This document shows positions 1 to 10,277 of a DNA stretch of 64,000 bases, piece by piece. The stretch is taken from the NCBI RefSeq assembly GCF_001005315.1, contig NZ_LBMG01000016.1:1-64000 (forward strand). The letters run 5' to 3'. This DNA comes from Kordia jejudonensis (GTDB taxonomy: Bacteria > Bacteroidota > Bacteroidia > Flavobacteriales > Flavobacteriaceae). The translations under genes were made by a program, and so were the position numbers. The notes under the pieces are model-generated. The model had not been told where the DNA came from. It did no database searches and saw only the letters and a program-made list of their open reading frames with translations. Position 1 is the first letter of the stretch. The number at the start of each line of letters is the position of its first letter.

Positions 1-2881
1 TGTTTCCACATGTATACGCTTGAGCATCAATTACAGCATGCCACAGGAAGCTGGGCGAGCCTATTAGGTTTTGCAGCTTAATTTCATGTGTTGTTTCAGT
101 AGCAACAAAACTAAACCACACATCTGTAAAGTTAGCATTGTTTCCAAAACATTGCAACGAGTTAGAATTTGTTGCATTTACCATTGTTGCAGAAACTACA
201 TTGTTACACGTACCGTCACATACAGGAACGTTGATTGCGTTTACACATGTATCATTTTCAAGAAATCCGCAGTCTGTACTAAAATTAATTCCTGTATCAA
301 CATTAGTCCAATTGGCAGTACTGTATGCAACATCATCCACTTGTACACAGGCTAAATTTGGTGTATTTGTAGCGAGAAAGAAAGAAAGGTTAGAGTTATT
401 ACCATTTTGCATATTTACACTTGTTAATAAAGAACTGTCTTGGCATAAAAAGCTTATAAGATTTGTATTATTGGATGCATCTAAAGTTGTGAGTTGACTT
501 CCAGCAATATTCAATCTTTCTAGTGCTAAATTAATCGACAAATTAATGGTTGTTATGGGACAATTTACAATACTTAAATTATCTAGCATTAGGTTATTTG
601 ACAAATCGATACTTGATATTTGCGTAAAACCAACATTTAATGTTTCTAAGTTTGTGTTAGCAGTCACATCGACACTTGATACTTGATTATTATTATTAAT
701 TTCCAATTCTCTTAACATCAAATTTTGACTCACATCTATAGAAGTGAGTTGATTATTCCAAGCTTCTATATCTTCTAAAGCGGCATTTTGTGTGAGGTCT
801 AAACTCGTTATTTGATTGTAGTATATATCTAATTTTCTAATAAGTACATTTTGAGTAATATTTAAAGTTGATATGTTATTATTATTTATTCTAAAATCCT
901 CTAATGCTACGTTTTGCGTAATATCTATACTTGTTAATTGATTGTTTGAAGCATATAGCGTTCTTAATGCAGTAAAATCTTCTATTCCAGTTAAGTCAGC
1001 AATGTTATCATTTGACACATCAATTCCAGTAATTGAATTGATATTTGCGGTGGTTACGTAATTATCCAATATTGTATCATATCCTTGATTAATTAGGTAT
1101 TGTTCAAAATTATCATCTGGCACGAAGGTTTGCCCAGGAATTGTTATTTGGTGTTCCTTTAAACAAAACGAAATATCTCTGTACGAATCTTCTACATTAC
1201 CAGCCGCCGTACCAGAGTTAATTATAAATACCCAATCATAAATTTGAATAATCAATTCATCTCCTACGTCCCATCCTGATAAGATGGTATTGTCTGGTGC
1301 AATTGTATCTGCACAGGTAATTTCATTTCCTGCGGTATCTCTAATAATAATTCCTGGATTTTCTGTGAGTCCCGTCCATGACAAAGCATTTGTTGTTGCT
1401 GTCCATGTAAAAAACTGATCATATCCTGTATTTGCGCCATTACACGTTCCGTCTAGTCCGCTATCTGTCGTTCCATCCGAGCTAAAAAACAGTGTGGTTT
1501 CAGTACAGTCGTCTGCAAGAGCCGTAGGTGTTATAGGAGTTGCTCCTGAGAGTATATTATTTGTTGGTGTTTCGTATTCTCTCAAGCAAAATGTAAGTGC
1601 ATCATAGTGATAATTCTCATAGTTAAATAGTTGAATAATTAAGTCTTCTCCTATTTCCCAACCACTAAGTTTCACAGGATCTCCTTGATTTGTTACAATG
1701 CATCCATACTCTACACCTGTCGTGCTGCGAACTGAAATCCCTATGTTGTCTGGATTTTGTCCCCAAAGTAAACCTCCAGAAGTTGCTGTCCATGTAAAAA
1801 ATTGGTCTACACCAGTATCGTTACCAACACAAGTATCCATTCCACTGTCTGTTGTAGTGTATGTATTTGTATTTAGAAATAGAGTTTGATTGTTTGTAGT
1901 TATGGTACAATCGCTTCCTGCCAAACCTGGTACGATTGGAATTGCGCCTGCAGGTAAATCATTATTTGGAGTTGAGAATGATTTTTCTTCTAAACAGAAT
2001 CGTGCATCTGCAATTCCTGAAAAACCTTCTGATTTATATATTTGAATAATTAGATTATCTCCTACATTCCATCCAGTAAATATTCCATCATTGTTATCTA
2101 ATGCTTTAGAACAATCTATAATTTCATAAGGCGCAGTTGCGTTTCTAATAATCATTCCTGCTCGTCCCACAAAAGAAGGCGTGCTGTATTTTAAACCGTT
2201 GGTTGTTGCTGTCCATGTAAAGAATTGATCTATTCCTTCAAAATCACCATTTAGACATCCGCCCAAACCGCTATCTGTAGTTCCCGAATTTGTAAAATCG
2301 AGATCAAATGTATATCCACTACTTGGACAACCTGTTCCTGCTACCGAAGGAACTATTGGAACAGCTAAAGCAATGGTATTTGGAGTTGCTACATTTGGCA
2401 CACAAGAAACATTCATATCTACCGTACCTGTATCCGTAGAGTTGTATCCTGTAATGGTAATATAATATGTTGTTGTTCCGTCAGATTCAAAGGTTCCGTA
2501 GGAGCGAAATCCTGGTCCGCATACAGCATCATTAAAATCATTAGCCGCTACTAATGTCAAGTTTCCTGATGTTCCTGTATATACTAAATATGAAGTATCA
2601 TATCCTGATGCACATAAATCTAAAGTTACAGTTTCTGGAGTTCCTGAACCTGTGTACGAATACCAAATGTTTGGAGCATCTAAATCTACCGCTTGCGGAG
2701 TAGTAGCATCTGGTGCGTTGTCTTCATCAATGGTTGCTGTAATTGTAGTAGCGGTGTAATTGTTTCCGCAAGTTACTGAAATGGCATTTGCAAAATTATC
2801 ATTTACAGGTTGCGCTACTGTTTTGTGTATCCAAAAGATGTTTGTAAAAATTAGAAATGTAAGTAGTAATTTTAATCTCAT
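1..2881 (-). CDS. Large secreted protein with three repeated modules and leucine-rich repeats (C-terminus cut by window edge)
   Basis: The reading frame is open from an ATG at 2881 to the left edge, about 960 residues, with no stop in the window. It begins with a signal peptide (MRLKLLLTFLIFTNIFWIHKTVAQ region, about 24 residues). A beta-sandwich-like domain with a PVNDNFANAISVTCG start follows (to about residue 155). Next come three tandem modules of about 130 residues (about 164-294, 303-436, 444-578). Each carries TDSGL, a QFFTWTAT core, a WxxGxxLIIQI strand and a closing FCL(R/K)E. Residues about 588-815 form irregular leucine-rich repeats (LTSID(I/V)(T/S)QN type), introduced by VPDDNFEQYLINQGYDT as in many flavobacterial LRR surface proteins. 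After the LRRs a second sandwich domain (CVNAINVPVCDGTC, WFSFVATE) begins. I expect export by the Sec system and probably a T9SS sorting domain beyond the edge, which cannot be seen. Function is likely adhesion or surface binding; the substrate is unknown. Confidence 0.85.
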   Translation of the reverse strand, partial: MRLKLLLTFLIFTNIFWIHKTVAQPVNDNFANAISVTCGNNYTATTITATIDEDNAPDATTPQAVDLDAPNIWYSYTGSGTPETVTLDLCASGYDTSYLVYTGTSGNLTLVAANDFNDAVCGPGFRSYGTFESDGTTTYYITITGYNSTDTGTVDMNVSCVPNVATPNTIALAVPIVPSVAGTGCPSSGYTFDLDFTNSGTTDSGLGGCLNGDFEGIDQFFTWTATTNGLKYSTPSFVGRAGMIIRNATAPYEIIDCSKALDNNDGIFTGWNVGDNLIIQIYKSEGFSGIADARFCLEEKSFSTPNNDLPAGAIPIVPGLAGSDCTITTNNQTLFLNTNTYTTTDSGMDTCVGNDTGVDQFFTWTATSGGLLWGQNPDNIGISVRSTTGVEYGCIVTNQGDPVKLSGWEIGEDLIIQLFNYENYHYDALTFCLREYETPTNNILSGATPITPTALADDCTETTLFFSSDGTTDSGLDGTCNGANTGYDQFFTWTATTNALSWTGLTENPGIIIRDTAGNEITCADTIAPDNTILSGWDVGDELIIQIYDWVFIINSGTAAGNVEDSYRDISFCLKEHQITIPGQTFVPDDNFEQYLINQGYDTILDNYVTTANINSITGIDVSNDNIADLTGIEDFTALRTLYASNNQLTSIDITQNVALEDFRINNNNISTLNITQNVLIRKLDIYYNQITSLDLTQNAALEDIEAWNNQLTSIDVSQNLMLRELEINNNNQVSSVDVTANTNLETLNVGFTQISSIDLSNNLMLDNLSIVNCPITTINLSINLALERLNIAGSQLTTLDASNNTNLISFLCQDSSLLTSVNMQNGNNSNLSFFLATNTPNLACVQVDDVAYSTANWTNVDTGINFSTDCGFLENDTCVNAINVPVCDGTCNNVVSATMVNATNSNSLQCFGNNANFTDVWFSFVATETTHEIKLQNLIGSPSFLWHAVIDAQAYTCGN

Positions 2882-3112
2882 TTAAAATGATTTAATTGGT
2901 TCGTTACAATGCATATAAAATCTTATCTGCTAAAGTAAATTAGAAGTTAGCATACATTGAGTTCATAATTTTTCATAGTGTAAAATGGCGTATTGAACAA
3001 ATGTGCTCAGGGGAGAGATTTGCTGTTGCGAAAATACCTAAACTTCATTAGTTTTTATGTATTACAGCGATTAATTTACTCGTAATTTACAAATATCGAT
3101 TGCTTATTTCAT

Positions 3113-3150
3113 AGAAGAGTCGTTTCATACGTACATGAAACGACTCTTCT
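3113..3150 (-). terminator. Perfect 16-bp-arm hairpin after the GH9 gene
   Basis: Arms at 3113-3128 and 3135-3150 are perfectly complementary around a 6-nt loop. The hairpin lies 22 bp beyond the stop of the glycosidase gene transcribed toward it. No long U-tract follows, so termination is inferred from the stem and its position. Confidence 0.6.
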
Positions 3151-3172
3151 ACTAAACAAATTGGCACGAACT

Positions 3173-5803
3173 TTACCGAATGTTTACTTCTTTTGTGATA
3201 ATATCATTGTCTAAGTTTACTTTTAGAATATAAATACCTTCACTTAAAAATTCTGTAGCTATTTGAATACTATTTTTATTAAATGTTGTGTCCATCGCGA
3301 TGTTAATTCTTCTTCCATTGATGTCATATAACAATGCTTCATTAAAGTTTTTCCCTTGATTCCACTTGATGGTAAAGATTCCTTCATTCGGATTTGGAAA
3401 GACTGCAATATTTGCAACGTCATCAACTTGATTTTCTGGAACACTTAATGTCAATTCAGGATTGAATAGTGTGTTTAAGTATCCATAAATCATCATAGTT
3501 TGCACCGTATTTTGATGAATGGTAAATTCTGATTGCAAGAAGTATACACGCGCGTCTAAGTTCATTTCCATATATGGCCAATCGTCAATTGGTGGCGACA
3601 TGATGAAGTCTTCTTTTTTGTCTAAACTGTGTGTATATAATGGAATTCCTGGAATGGCATTTCCAGCGTTATTAATTGCCGCATCATGTAATGTTTCTCG
3701 CGAATAACGTTCGGCGCCAAATACATCCGCTCTTGTAATGTATACTTTGTTTTCAGGATTTCCGCCCAACATCATATCATTGCTTGATAGTATTTTGTTT
3801 AATAAGGTTTGATCTCCTGTATGATGATACGACATAATTTGCGGAATGACTTGCGGTGTTGAACCCGTAGTACCAAGAATTGGCGGTTGATATTGTGATT
3901 TGATGAATCGGATTGGTTTCATGGTAATATCATTTGTTCCCCAAACATCGCTCCAGTAATGAATTGCTTGAATTTGTGTGTTTTTTAGATTGATGGCATC
4001 ATTGTCAAAGTTGTTCCATTTATCATTCGGAATTAAGCTGAAAATCCAATTTGCTAATGCTTCATCATGTATTTGATATTCGTATAGAAAAGTTGTAGCC
4101 GTTGTGACAACTGTATTGTTTTTGTAATAGTCTAAATATTCTTGTCCGCCCGTAACACTGTACAAAGCAGAAGCTGCCATTAGTTTTAAGTCTTTTACTT
4201 TTCCTGCATATCCAATTCCTTGAAAAAGCTGTTCCAAGTCTGTTGCTGTAGCGTTGTTATTTGCCCAAACATATGCAGCGATAGCTTCACTTTTGTATAA
4301 ATCTGCCTGATTGTTTGGATCGCCAGCAATGTCTAACGCAGCTGAAAATAATGCTGCTGCGGTAGCATATGTATAGGAAGCCGCAGGATCTTCTTTGTAG
4401 ACATACCACATTTGTTCCGATGAAGAATTGCCAGAACCATCATTGTACGAAGGTCCGTAATATCCGTTTGTTTCTTTTCCGCCACAGATGCCACCAGTTG
4501 GCCCTTTTGTTCGTTTGAAAAAGTCTAACGTCCATTGCACTTCATCCAACACATCTGGAACTCCATTATTACTTTCTGGAATGTTCAGTTGTCCGTCTAA
4601 AAATCCGCCAGGTGCCAATTGATAGAAAAGCGATGCATAAATTGGTAAGTTAAGATGTTGAATATACACATCAAAGTCGCCCGCGTCAAAATGTCCGCCA
4701 CTTCCCCAAGGCATTCCGTCAGGTGAAGTCATCCACGCTGGTTGATTTGTTGGGTTTATGAATGAAGTTGCCTGCGCTGGTAATTGTACAAAGCTTTCTT
4801 GATCGCCATTTATATTGTCCATGCGTCTGTAATTGGAATAGGTAATTTGAAAATTATCAACTCCTGGTGTGTGATCTACAGGTTTTAGAAATGGCGCATA
4901 TTCATTGCCACGATCAAATCCGCTACGTTGGTATAATAAACTATTGGCAACTGATTTGTAAATTTGGTCATAGGCTTTGTTTGATATTTTGAATGGAAAT
5001 GAACTTCCAATACCTTCAATTACAATTTTGTATTCTTCATTTTCATCTACAGGAATTGTGTTTCCTACTGCTGAGAATTCAAATTGCCACATGGGCGAAT
5101 TGTACCAATATTTAGTCGCAAAGTTTTCTGAATAATCCGCTAATGTGTTTGGCGCTTTGAATTGTAAACCATCAGTTCCTGTTCCGGTGTATATAATTTG
5201 ATTGTCTGAAACCCGCACTACATGACCTGTTGCGCCTTCAAAACTTGAAAAGTCTTCAAAGTGACTGTTGCTAAAATTATTTTTTCCTAACCATTGTGAA
5301 ATGTATGCAAATTTTTCTGTCGCACTCGGAATCATTCCAACTTGATTGACATGAATACTTTCAGAAAAGTTAGCGAATGCATCAAAAGTTAAGGTGTACG
5401 AACTTTGTTGTGTATTGATATTGGACACATTTACGGTGTATGTTTTGCCGTTTTCCATCGGATTTGGCAATCGGACATATACATAATAGTCTTGCAACGC
5501 TACTTGTTCTTTTGCTTTAAAGAATGTTGCCGTAGCTTGTTGCGCTGTGTTGTAAAATGTATCATCGGTACTTGTAATGCTGAAATTGGCAGGCAGTAAC
5601 GCTTGCGCTTCGTCAATTTGACCGTAATAGACAGCATTTGGCGCACTGTAAAAGTAGAATTCATCAAAGTTTGTGAAATCTTTTTCGCCTTCATCAAATC
5701 GTAATAAAATGGTGTTATTACTAACAGGCGTTATGGACGTAAGTTGCTGTGAAAATATTAAGATGGGAAATAAGCAACTTATTAGATATGTAATATTTTT
5801 CAT
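3173..5803 (-). CDS. Secreted glycoside hydrolase family 9 with T9SS sorting domain
   Basis: The 876-residue protein is a predicted cellulase-type (GH9) glycosidase hydrolysing beta-1,4-glucans or related polysaccharides outside the cell. Visible layout: signal peptide 1-19; an extra N-terminal beta domain to about 140; a cellulase N-terminal Ig-like domain about 145-280 (HVNQVGM start); an (alpha/alpha)6 catalytic domain about 285-785; and a T9SS type A sorting domain 799-876 (VFPNPNEGIF ... GIYILKV). Catalytic features are GGHFDAGDFD at 369-378 (the family's Asp pair and base), NGVPDVLDEVQW at 413-424, and SEFTIHQN at 758-765, where Glu759 fits the general acid. The GH9 pattern near LGGNP is also present (679-683). 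It stands alone, with no SusCD or other polysaccharide genes adjacent. Exact substrate specificity cannot be read from the sequence. Confidence 0.9.
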   Translation of the reverse strand: MKNITYLISCLFPILIFSQQLTSITPVSNNTILLRFDEGEKDFTNFDEFYFYSAPNAVYYGQIDEAQALLPANFSITSTDDTFYNTAQQATATFFKAKEQVALQDYYVYVRLPNPMENGKTYTVNVSNINTQQSSYTLTFDAFANFSESIHVNQVGMIPSATEKFAYISQWLGKNNFSNSHFEDFSSFEGATGHVVRVSDNQIIYTGTGTDGLQFKAPNTLADYSENFATKYWYNSPMWQFEFSAVGNTIPVDENEEYKIVIEGIGSSFPFKISNKAYDQIYKSVANSLLYQRSGFDRGNEYAPFLKPVDHTPGVDNFQITYSNYRRMDNINGDQESFVQLPAQATSFINPTNQPAWMTSPDGMPWGSGGHFDAGDFDVYIQHLNLPIYASLFYQLAPGGFLDGQLNIPESNNGVPDVLDEVQWTLDFFKRTKGPTGGICGGKETNGYYGPSYNDGSGNSSSEQMWYVYKEDPAASYTYATAAALFSAALDIAGDPNNQADLYKSEAIAAYVWANNNATATDLEQLFQGIGYAGKVKDLKLMAASALYSVTGGQEYLDYYKNNTVVTTATTFLYEYQIHDEALANWIFSLIPNDKWNNFDNDAINLKNTQIQAIHYWSDVWGTNDITMKPIRFIKSQYQPPILGTTGSTPQVIPQIMSYHHTGDQTLLNKILSSNDMMLGGNPENKVYITRADVFGAERYSRETLHDAAINNAGNAIPGIPLYTHSLDKKEDFIMSPPIDDWPYMEMNLDARVYFLQSEFTIHQNTVQTMMIYGYLNTLFNPELTLSVPENQVDDVANIAVFPNPNEGIFTIKWNQGKNFNEALLYDINGRRINIAMDTTFNKNSIQIATEFLSEGIYILKVNLDNDIITKEVNIR

Positions 5804-5906
5804 AGGCTTCCTTTTTCTATTAAAGATACGAATTGTTTAAATCCGCAAGAATAGAATTGGGAATTTTTTAACCAAAGTATTTGATTATCAAACCTATAAA
5901 TAAAAT

Positions 5907-6428
5907 TTATGATGTATATTCTAAAACGGTTGGTTGTGGTAAAAACAACTCTATTAAGAATACCAAACTGTCTCTGGATATGATTGTAATGGAGATTAAA
6001 ATGGTACTGAGTAGTATTGCGACAGCTAAGTTATTTTTTTTCAACTCGCCTACTTCATCTACATGTTTTGTGAGCGATTTTGCCAACATGAACGAACTGA
6101 AATGAATTAATCCTGCTAATAAGAATCCTACAAATAATGATAAGGAAGAGTATTTTAAGATTTCTACAAATAGGTTTTCTTTGGCATGAATTTTCAACAT
6201 TTCTATCGCACTGATTATTGACGGAATGATGCCACTTAGCAAATATCCTGTACTGAATATAATTCCTGAAAAGAAGATACTTAGTGCCAAGTTGGAATCG
6301 TTTAGGTTTTCTTCTTTTAGTTTGAAAATTTTGATCAATACTTTGTATGAGATAAAGAATATGATGATGGCAAGCACAATGGACAATACCAATTGACTAA
6401 GAGCAAGATAAAGTAGTTCTGTATTCAT
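5907..6428 (-). CDS. DUF350-like integral membrane protein
   Basis: The protein has 173 residues with about five hydrophobic segments (about 8-30, 48-70, 88-112 and two near 130-160). Two related patches, DSNLALSIFFSG and KKNNLAVAILLS, resemble the internal duplication typical of DUF350 membrane proteins. Those often accompany transglutaminase-like or glutathionylspermidine-synthase-like genes. Here the gene follows a membrane-anchored transglutaminase-fold gene by 13 bp, so the two are probably co-transcribed. The biochemical role of DUF350 proteins is not established. No signal peptide or catalytic motif is seen. Confidence 0.7.
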   Translation of the reverse strand: MNTELLYLALSQLVLSIVLAIIIFFISYKVLIKIFKLKEENLNDSNLALSIFFSGIIFSTGYLLSGIIPSIISAIEMLKIHAKENLFVEILKYSSLSLFVGFLLAGLIHFSSFMLAKSLTKHVDEVGELKKNNLAVAILLSTILISITIISRDSLVFLIELFLPQPTVLEYTS

Positions 6429-6441
6429 GAGATTTCTTTTT

Positions 6442-7488
6442 TTAATTGACTAACACAAAGTCCCAATAACGCAAGCTTGATACGTCTTTAGGTAGATATC
6501 CTATTGGACAACCTTTGGCAGTAGTTTCTACGAAATAATATTTTTTTCTGTTGTATGTTTTGTATTTTCCTCGTGCAGGCACATTGATTCCTAATACCGA
6601 ATGTTTGTATTCATCACTGTTTAGAATGGCAACGTCATAATTAAATTTTGATAGCAATACGAAAAGTAAAACCGTCCGCGAATCGCAATCGCCTTTAAGG
6701 TTTGAGCCAAATTCTACAGGCGCAAATATTCCTAAACGCACATTTCCCACACATGGATAGTCTTCATTTCCATTGCATGGCACCGTTTTTATGTAATTGT
6801 ATTGAATGTTTTGAATGCTGGTAATGATGAATTCGGCAAATTTTTTCCTGTTCATCCTTTTTTCTTGCTGAATTTTACTGAAGGATGTGTACAAATGTTC
6901 TAATAATGGCGCATCATGAGTTGCCATATGTTTGTAAAATTCTCCCCAATTGAAGTTACGCGTTATTGTGTATGCCAATCGATTTCGTTTTGATTTGGGC
7001 ACATTGTCTTTTTCAATTTTGAAATTCATCCGATACCGATCGCCGTCGAAGTCTTTCCAATTCATTTTATTGATAATGTATTCCACTGTTTTTTCTCCTT
7101 CCGTAGTTGTGACAACTTCCGTTTTTTGAGTGTCATCTTCTACTTTAGTGGAATCGTCTTCAATGACATATCCTGCATTTTTCATCAGAATTGTCATGAT
7201 GACTGAAAATAGGATGATAACACCTACTGTTCGTAAGAGATTGTAAAGAATACTTTTGAAAGCACCTGCATTTGATACTGAATTTTGCATTGCTTTTTTC
7301 CAGAGATATCGCACTATAAAGAAGCCGCAGATTGTAATTACTAATAAAGACATGCCTTCTATTTTGACTTCAGTTGCCAAAAAGAATATCACAATTCCCA
7401 AAAAACCTGTAACTATCAACGCCAAACAACCCGAAAAGAGTTTTTGTATGGCTTTGACGCATCCGTGCGGTTTTTTTTGTTCTGTCAT
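6442..7488 (-). CDS. Membrane-anchored transglutaminase-like superfamily protein
   Basis: The protein has 348 residues. Three transmembrane segments (about 20-39, 45-61, 84-103) are followed by a soluble domain. A papain-like transglutaminase triad is visible: Cys268 in KGDCDSRT, His296 in EYKHSVLG, and an acidic third residue at Glu321 in YFVETT. In this superfamily such domains act as cysteine proteases, amidases or peptide cross-linkers. The topology suggests a domain facing the cytoplasm or periplasm next to the inner membrane. The gene forms a likely two-gene operon with the downstream DUF350 protein. The substrate is unknown. Confidence 0.75.
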   Translation of the reverse strand: MTEQKKPHGCVKAIQKLFSGCLALIVTGFLGIVIFFLATEVKIEGMSLLVITICGFFIVRYLWKKAMQNSVSNAGAFKSILYNLLRTVGVIILFSVIMTILMKNAGYVIEDDSTKVEDDTQKTEVVTTTEGEKTVEYIINKMNWKDFDGDRYRMNFKIEKDNVPKSKRNRLAYTITRNFNWGEFYKHMATHDAPLLEHLYTSFSKIQQEKRMNRKKFAEFIITSIQNIQYNYIKTVPCNGNEDYPCVGNVRLGIFAPVEFGSNLKGDCDSRTVLLFVLLSKFNYDVAILNSDEYKHSVLGINVPARGKYKTYNRKKYYFVETTAKGCPIGYLPKDVSSLRYWDFVLVN

Positions 7489-7613
7489 AATGTGTTAAAG
7501 ATACTATCTTTTTTGAGTTTTGAAAATACAATGAATTACTGATTTTTGGACTGGAAAATTTACAGCTAGAATTGTATGAATTTGTATTCCAATTAATTAC
7601 GGTAAAACCATAA

Positions 7614-7642
7614 TTGAGCTATTAAATTTTTTTATAACTTTC
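7614..7642 (+). promoter_or_regulatory. Candidate sigma-A-type promoter for the lanthipeptide-like precursor
   Basis: TTGA at 7614-7617 (-33-like) is followed about 17 bp later by TAACTTTC at 7635-7642, one mismatch from the Bacteroidota -7 consensus TAnnTTTG. It lies 24 bp ahead of the start codon in an A+T-rich divergent spacer. This is a weak, position-supported call. Confidence 0.3.
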
Positions 7643-7665
7643 TGTAAACCAATACATTCAGAATT

Positions 7666-7923
7666 ATGAAAAAAAAGAATTTAAAAAATTTAGTGTTACG
7701 CAAGCAGTCGGTTAGTAATTTAAACCATGTTTCTGGTGGAACTGATGTGGCACAAACTGTTGTAGATATTATTACAACATTGACCAAAATTACACGTGAG
7801 TTTTCGTATTGTCCGCATGTAAGTTGTGGCTGTCCAGATCCGACAATACCAGCATTAACCGAAGGTATTTTGACCTGCAGACGAACTGCTTGTGACGAAT
7901 TGACCTGTGTTACTTGCGCATAA
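7666..7923 (+). CDS. Lanthipeptide-like (RiPP) precursor peptide with Bacteroidota GG leader
   Basis: The gene encodes 85 residues. The leader (1-25) is Lys-rich with the pattern LxLRKQSVSNLNHVSGG, matching the class of Bacteroidota natural-product precursors whose leaders carry KKLxLxKxxVxxL and end in a double glycine. Leader cleavage after Gly25 would give a 60-residue core. The core has seven Cys, all in its last 38 residues (SYC, SCGC, LTC, TAC, LTC, VTC), and many Ser/Thr, which suits thioether rings. No dehydratase (LanB), cyclase (LanC) or peptidase-ABC transporter lies in the window, so the modifying enzymes must act from elsewhere if the peptide is processed. It ends in a strong palindromic terminator. 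The class is assigned from the leader alone; lanthionine formation is inferred. Confidence 0.75.
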   Translation: MKKKNLKNLVLRKQSVSNLNHVSGGTDVAQTVVDIITTLTKITREFSYCPHVSCGCPDPTIPALTEGILTCRRTACDELTCVTCA

Positions 7924-7928
7924 ATACA

Positions 7929-7962
7929 AAAAAACCGCTTACGAATTCGTAAGCGGTTTTTT
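7929..7962. terminator. Bidirectional palindromic terminator shared by RiPP precursor and enolase
   Basis: A 34-bp perfect palindrome centred on GAATTC (between 7945 and 7946) starts with an A-run and ends with a T-run. It sits 6 bp after the precursor stop and 19 bp after the convergent enolase stop, so it can end both transcripts. Confidence 0.9.
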
Positions 7963-7980
7963 GATATATAACTTAATGTG

Positions 7981-9303
<1,323 letters not shown>

Positions 9304-9515
9304 TTACGAAACTAACGCTAGTTTTTTATGGTTGTGCATCGCTTTTATGGATATGTTAGCAATGCTGTATTTTTGGTTCTTTTTTTAAAATGCGAAAACG
9401 TTTTCCCTGAGAAATACCGCAACTACTTTTTGCTCAATAATTGAGATTCATAGCGTTTTAAGGCTTGACTCCCTATTTTATTTTGAATTTCTTGCCTACA
9501 CTTCATGAACTTATG

Positions 9516-10127
9516 TTACCGTGATTTGCTAAACAGTATAATATTTTCTGTGGATTTGAATGCATACGCTAACGATTTGTTCATGAACGATTTGGACGCA
9601 TCATAGTTTACCAAAGCCGTTGTATTCGGAACTTTTAGTTTCCATGAACCAGAATTTGTCAGTTTTCCTGGTGTAATCATCGCCACTTGTCCGTACAATT
9701 CTGACACATCTATTGCAATCGTTGCGTTTCCATTGTTTGCGGCTTCTTGTGCTTTGTTTAATGCTTCTTGATCATTTGCATTTCCAAGTTGTATCCAGTT
9801 TTCGGATCTTCTTACGATAGACTGAATACTGTCATATAGTATATAATCGCCATTTGTATTTTTAAAATCATCAATAGTATAGAATTCAGAAATCATTTTT
9901 GTAATACTGTTTCGACAATCGTTTCTGTCTGTTGCATTTGCTTTACAGTTTTTGAAATAGGCAATTGTGGTAGCCAAGAATTGTTCTTTGTCAACCGAAA
10001 GTTTTGCATTTGCAGTTTCTGTAGTTGTAGCCTTTTCTGTTTTCGTAGTTGACTTTTCAGGTTTTGTATCATTTTTACATGATACTACACATATGAATGT
10101 CAATATTAGAATAATGATTCTGTTCAT
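9516..10127 (-). CDS. Lipoprotein, possibly a degenerate amidase/peptidase-fold protein
   Basis: The 203-residue protein has a lipobox VVSC (Cys17) and a Thr/Lys-rich linker to about residue 45. The globular part has a weak layout similar to CHAP/NlpC-like peptidoglycan amidases. There is a Cys in NDCRNSI, then a W(I)xLG and AQEAANNGNATIAI stretch, then YGQVAMITPG where active members have Gly-His-Val. Here the expected His is Gln, so it may be inactive or the resemblance may be chance. It sits between carA and eno on the same strand, which interrupts their usual adjacency. I do not recognise a named family. Confidence 0.5.
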   Translation of the reverse strand: MNRIIILILTFICVVSCKNDTKPEKSTTKTEKATTTETANAKLSVDKEQFLATTIAYFKNCKANATDRNDCRNSITKMISEFYTIDDFKNTNGDYILYDSIQSIVRRSENWIQLGNANDQEALNKAQEAANNGNATIAIDVSELYGQVAMITPGKLTNSGSWKLKVPNTTALVNYDASKSFMNKSLAYAFKSTENIILFSKSR

Positions 10128-10170
10128 CCTTATATAGTTTATATTATAAGATTCTCTAAAAATTTTAAAA

Positions 10171-10254
10171 ACGTCATTCTGAATTTAATTCAGAATCTCA
10201 TCATACTGATTTTCAAAGCTTATGTGAAACTGAATCAAGTTCAGTTTGACGAAA
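10171..10254. repeat. REP-like intergenic element with two hairpins
   Basis: Two inverted repeats lie side by side: ATTCTGAATTT/AATTCAGAAT (10177-10196) and AAACTGAA/TTCAGTTT (10228-10247). They are bracketed by outward CGTCA at 10172 and TGACG at 10247. The wording (GTCATTCTGAATTT...) is the kind of dispersed intergenic repeat common in flavobacterial chromosomes. Confidence 0.6.
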
Positions 10255-10277
10255 ATTATACTTTTTAGATAGCCGTA

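Noticed and set aside
138-497. Plus-strand frame of 119 codons at the left edge
   Set aside because: It lies opposite the large minus-strand LRR protein, whose signal peptide and repeats are clear.
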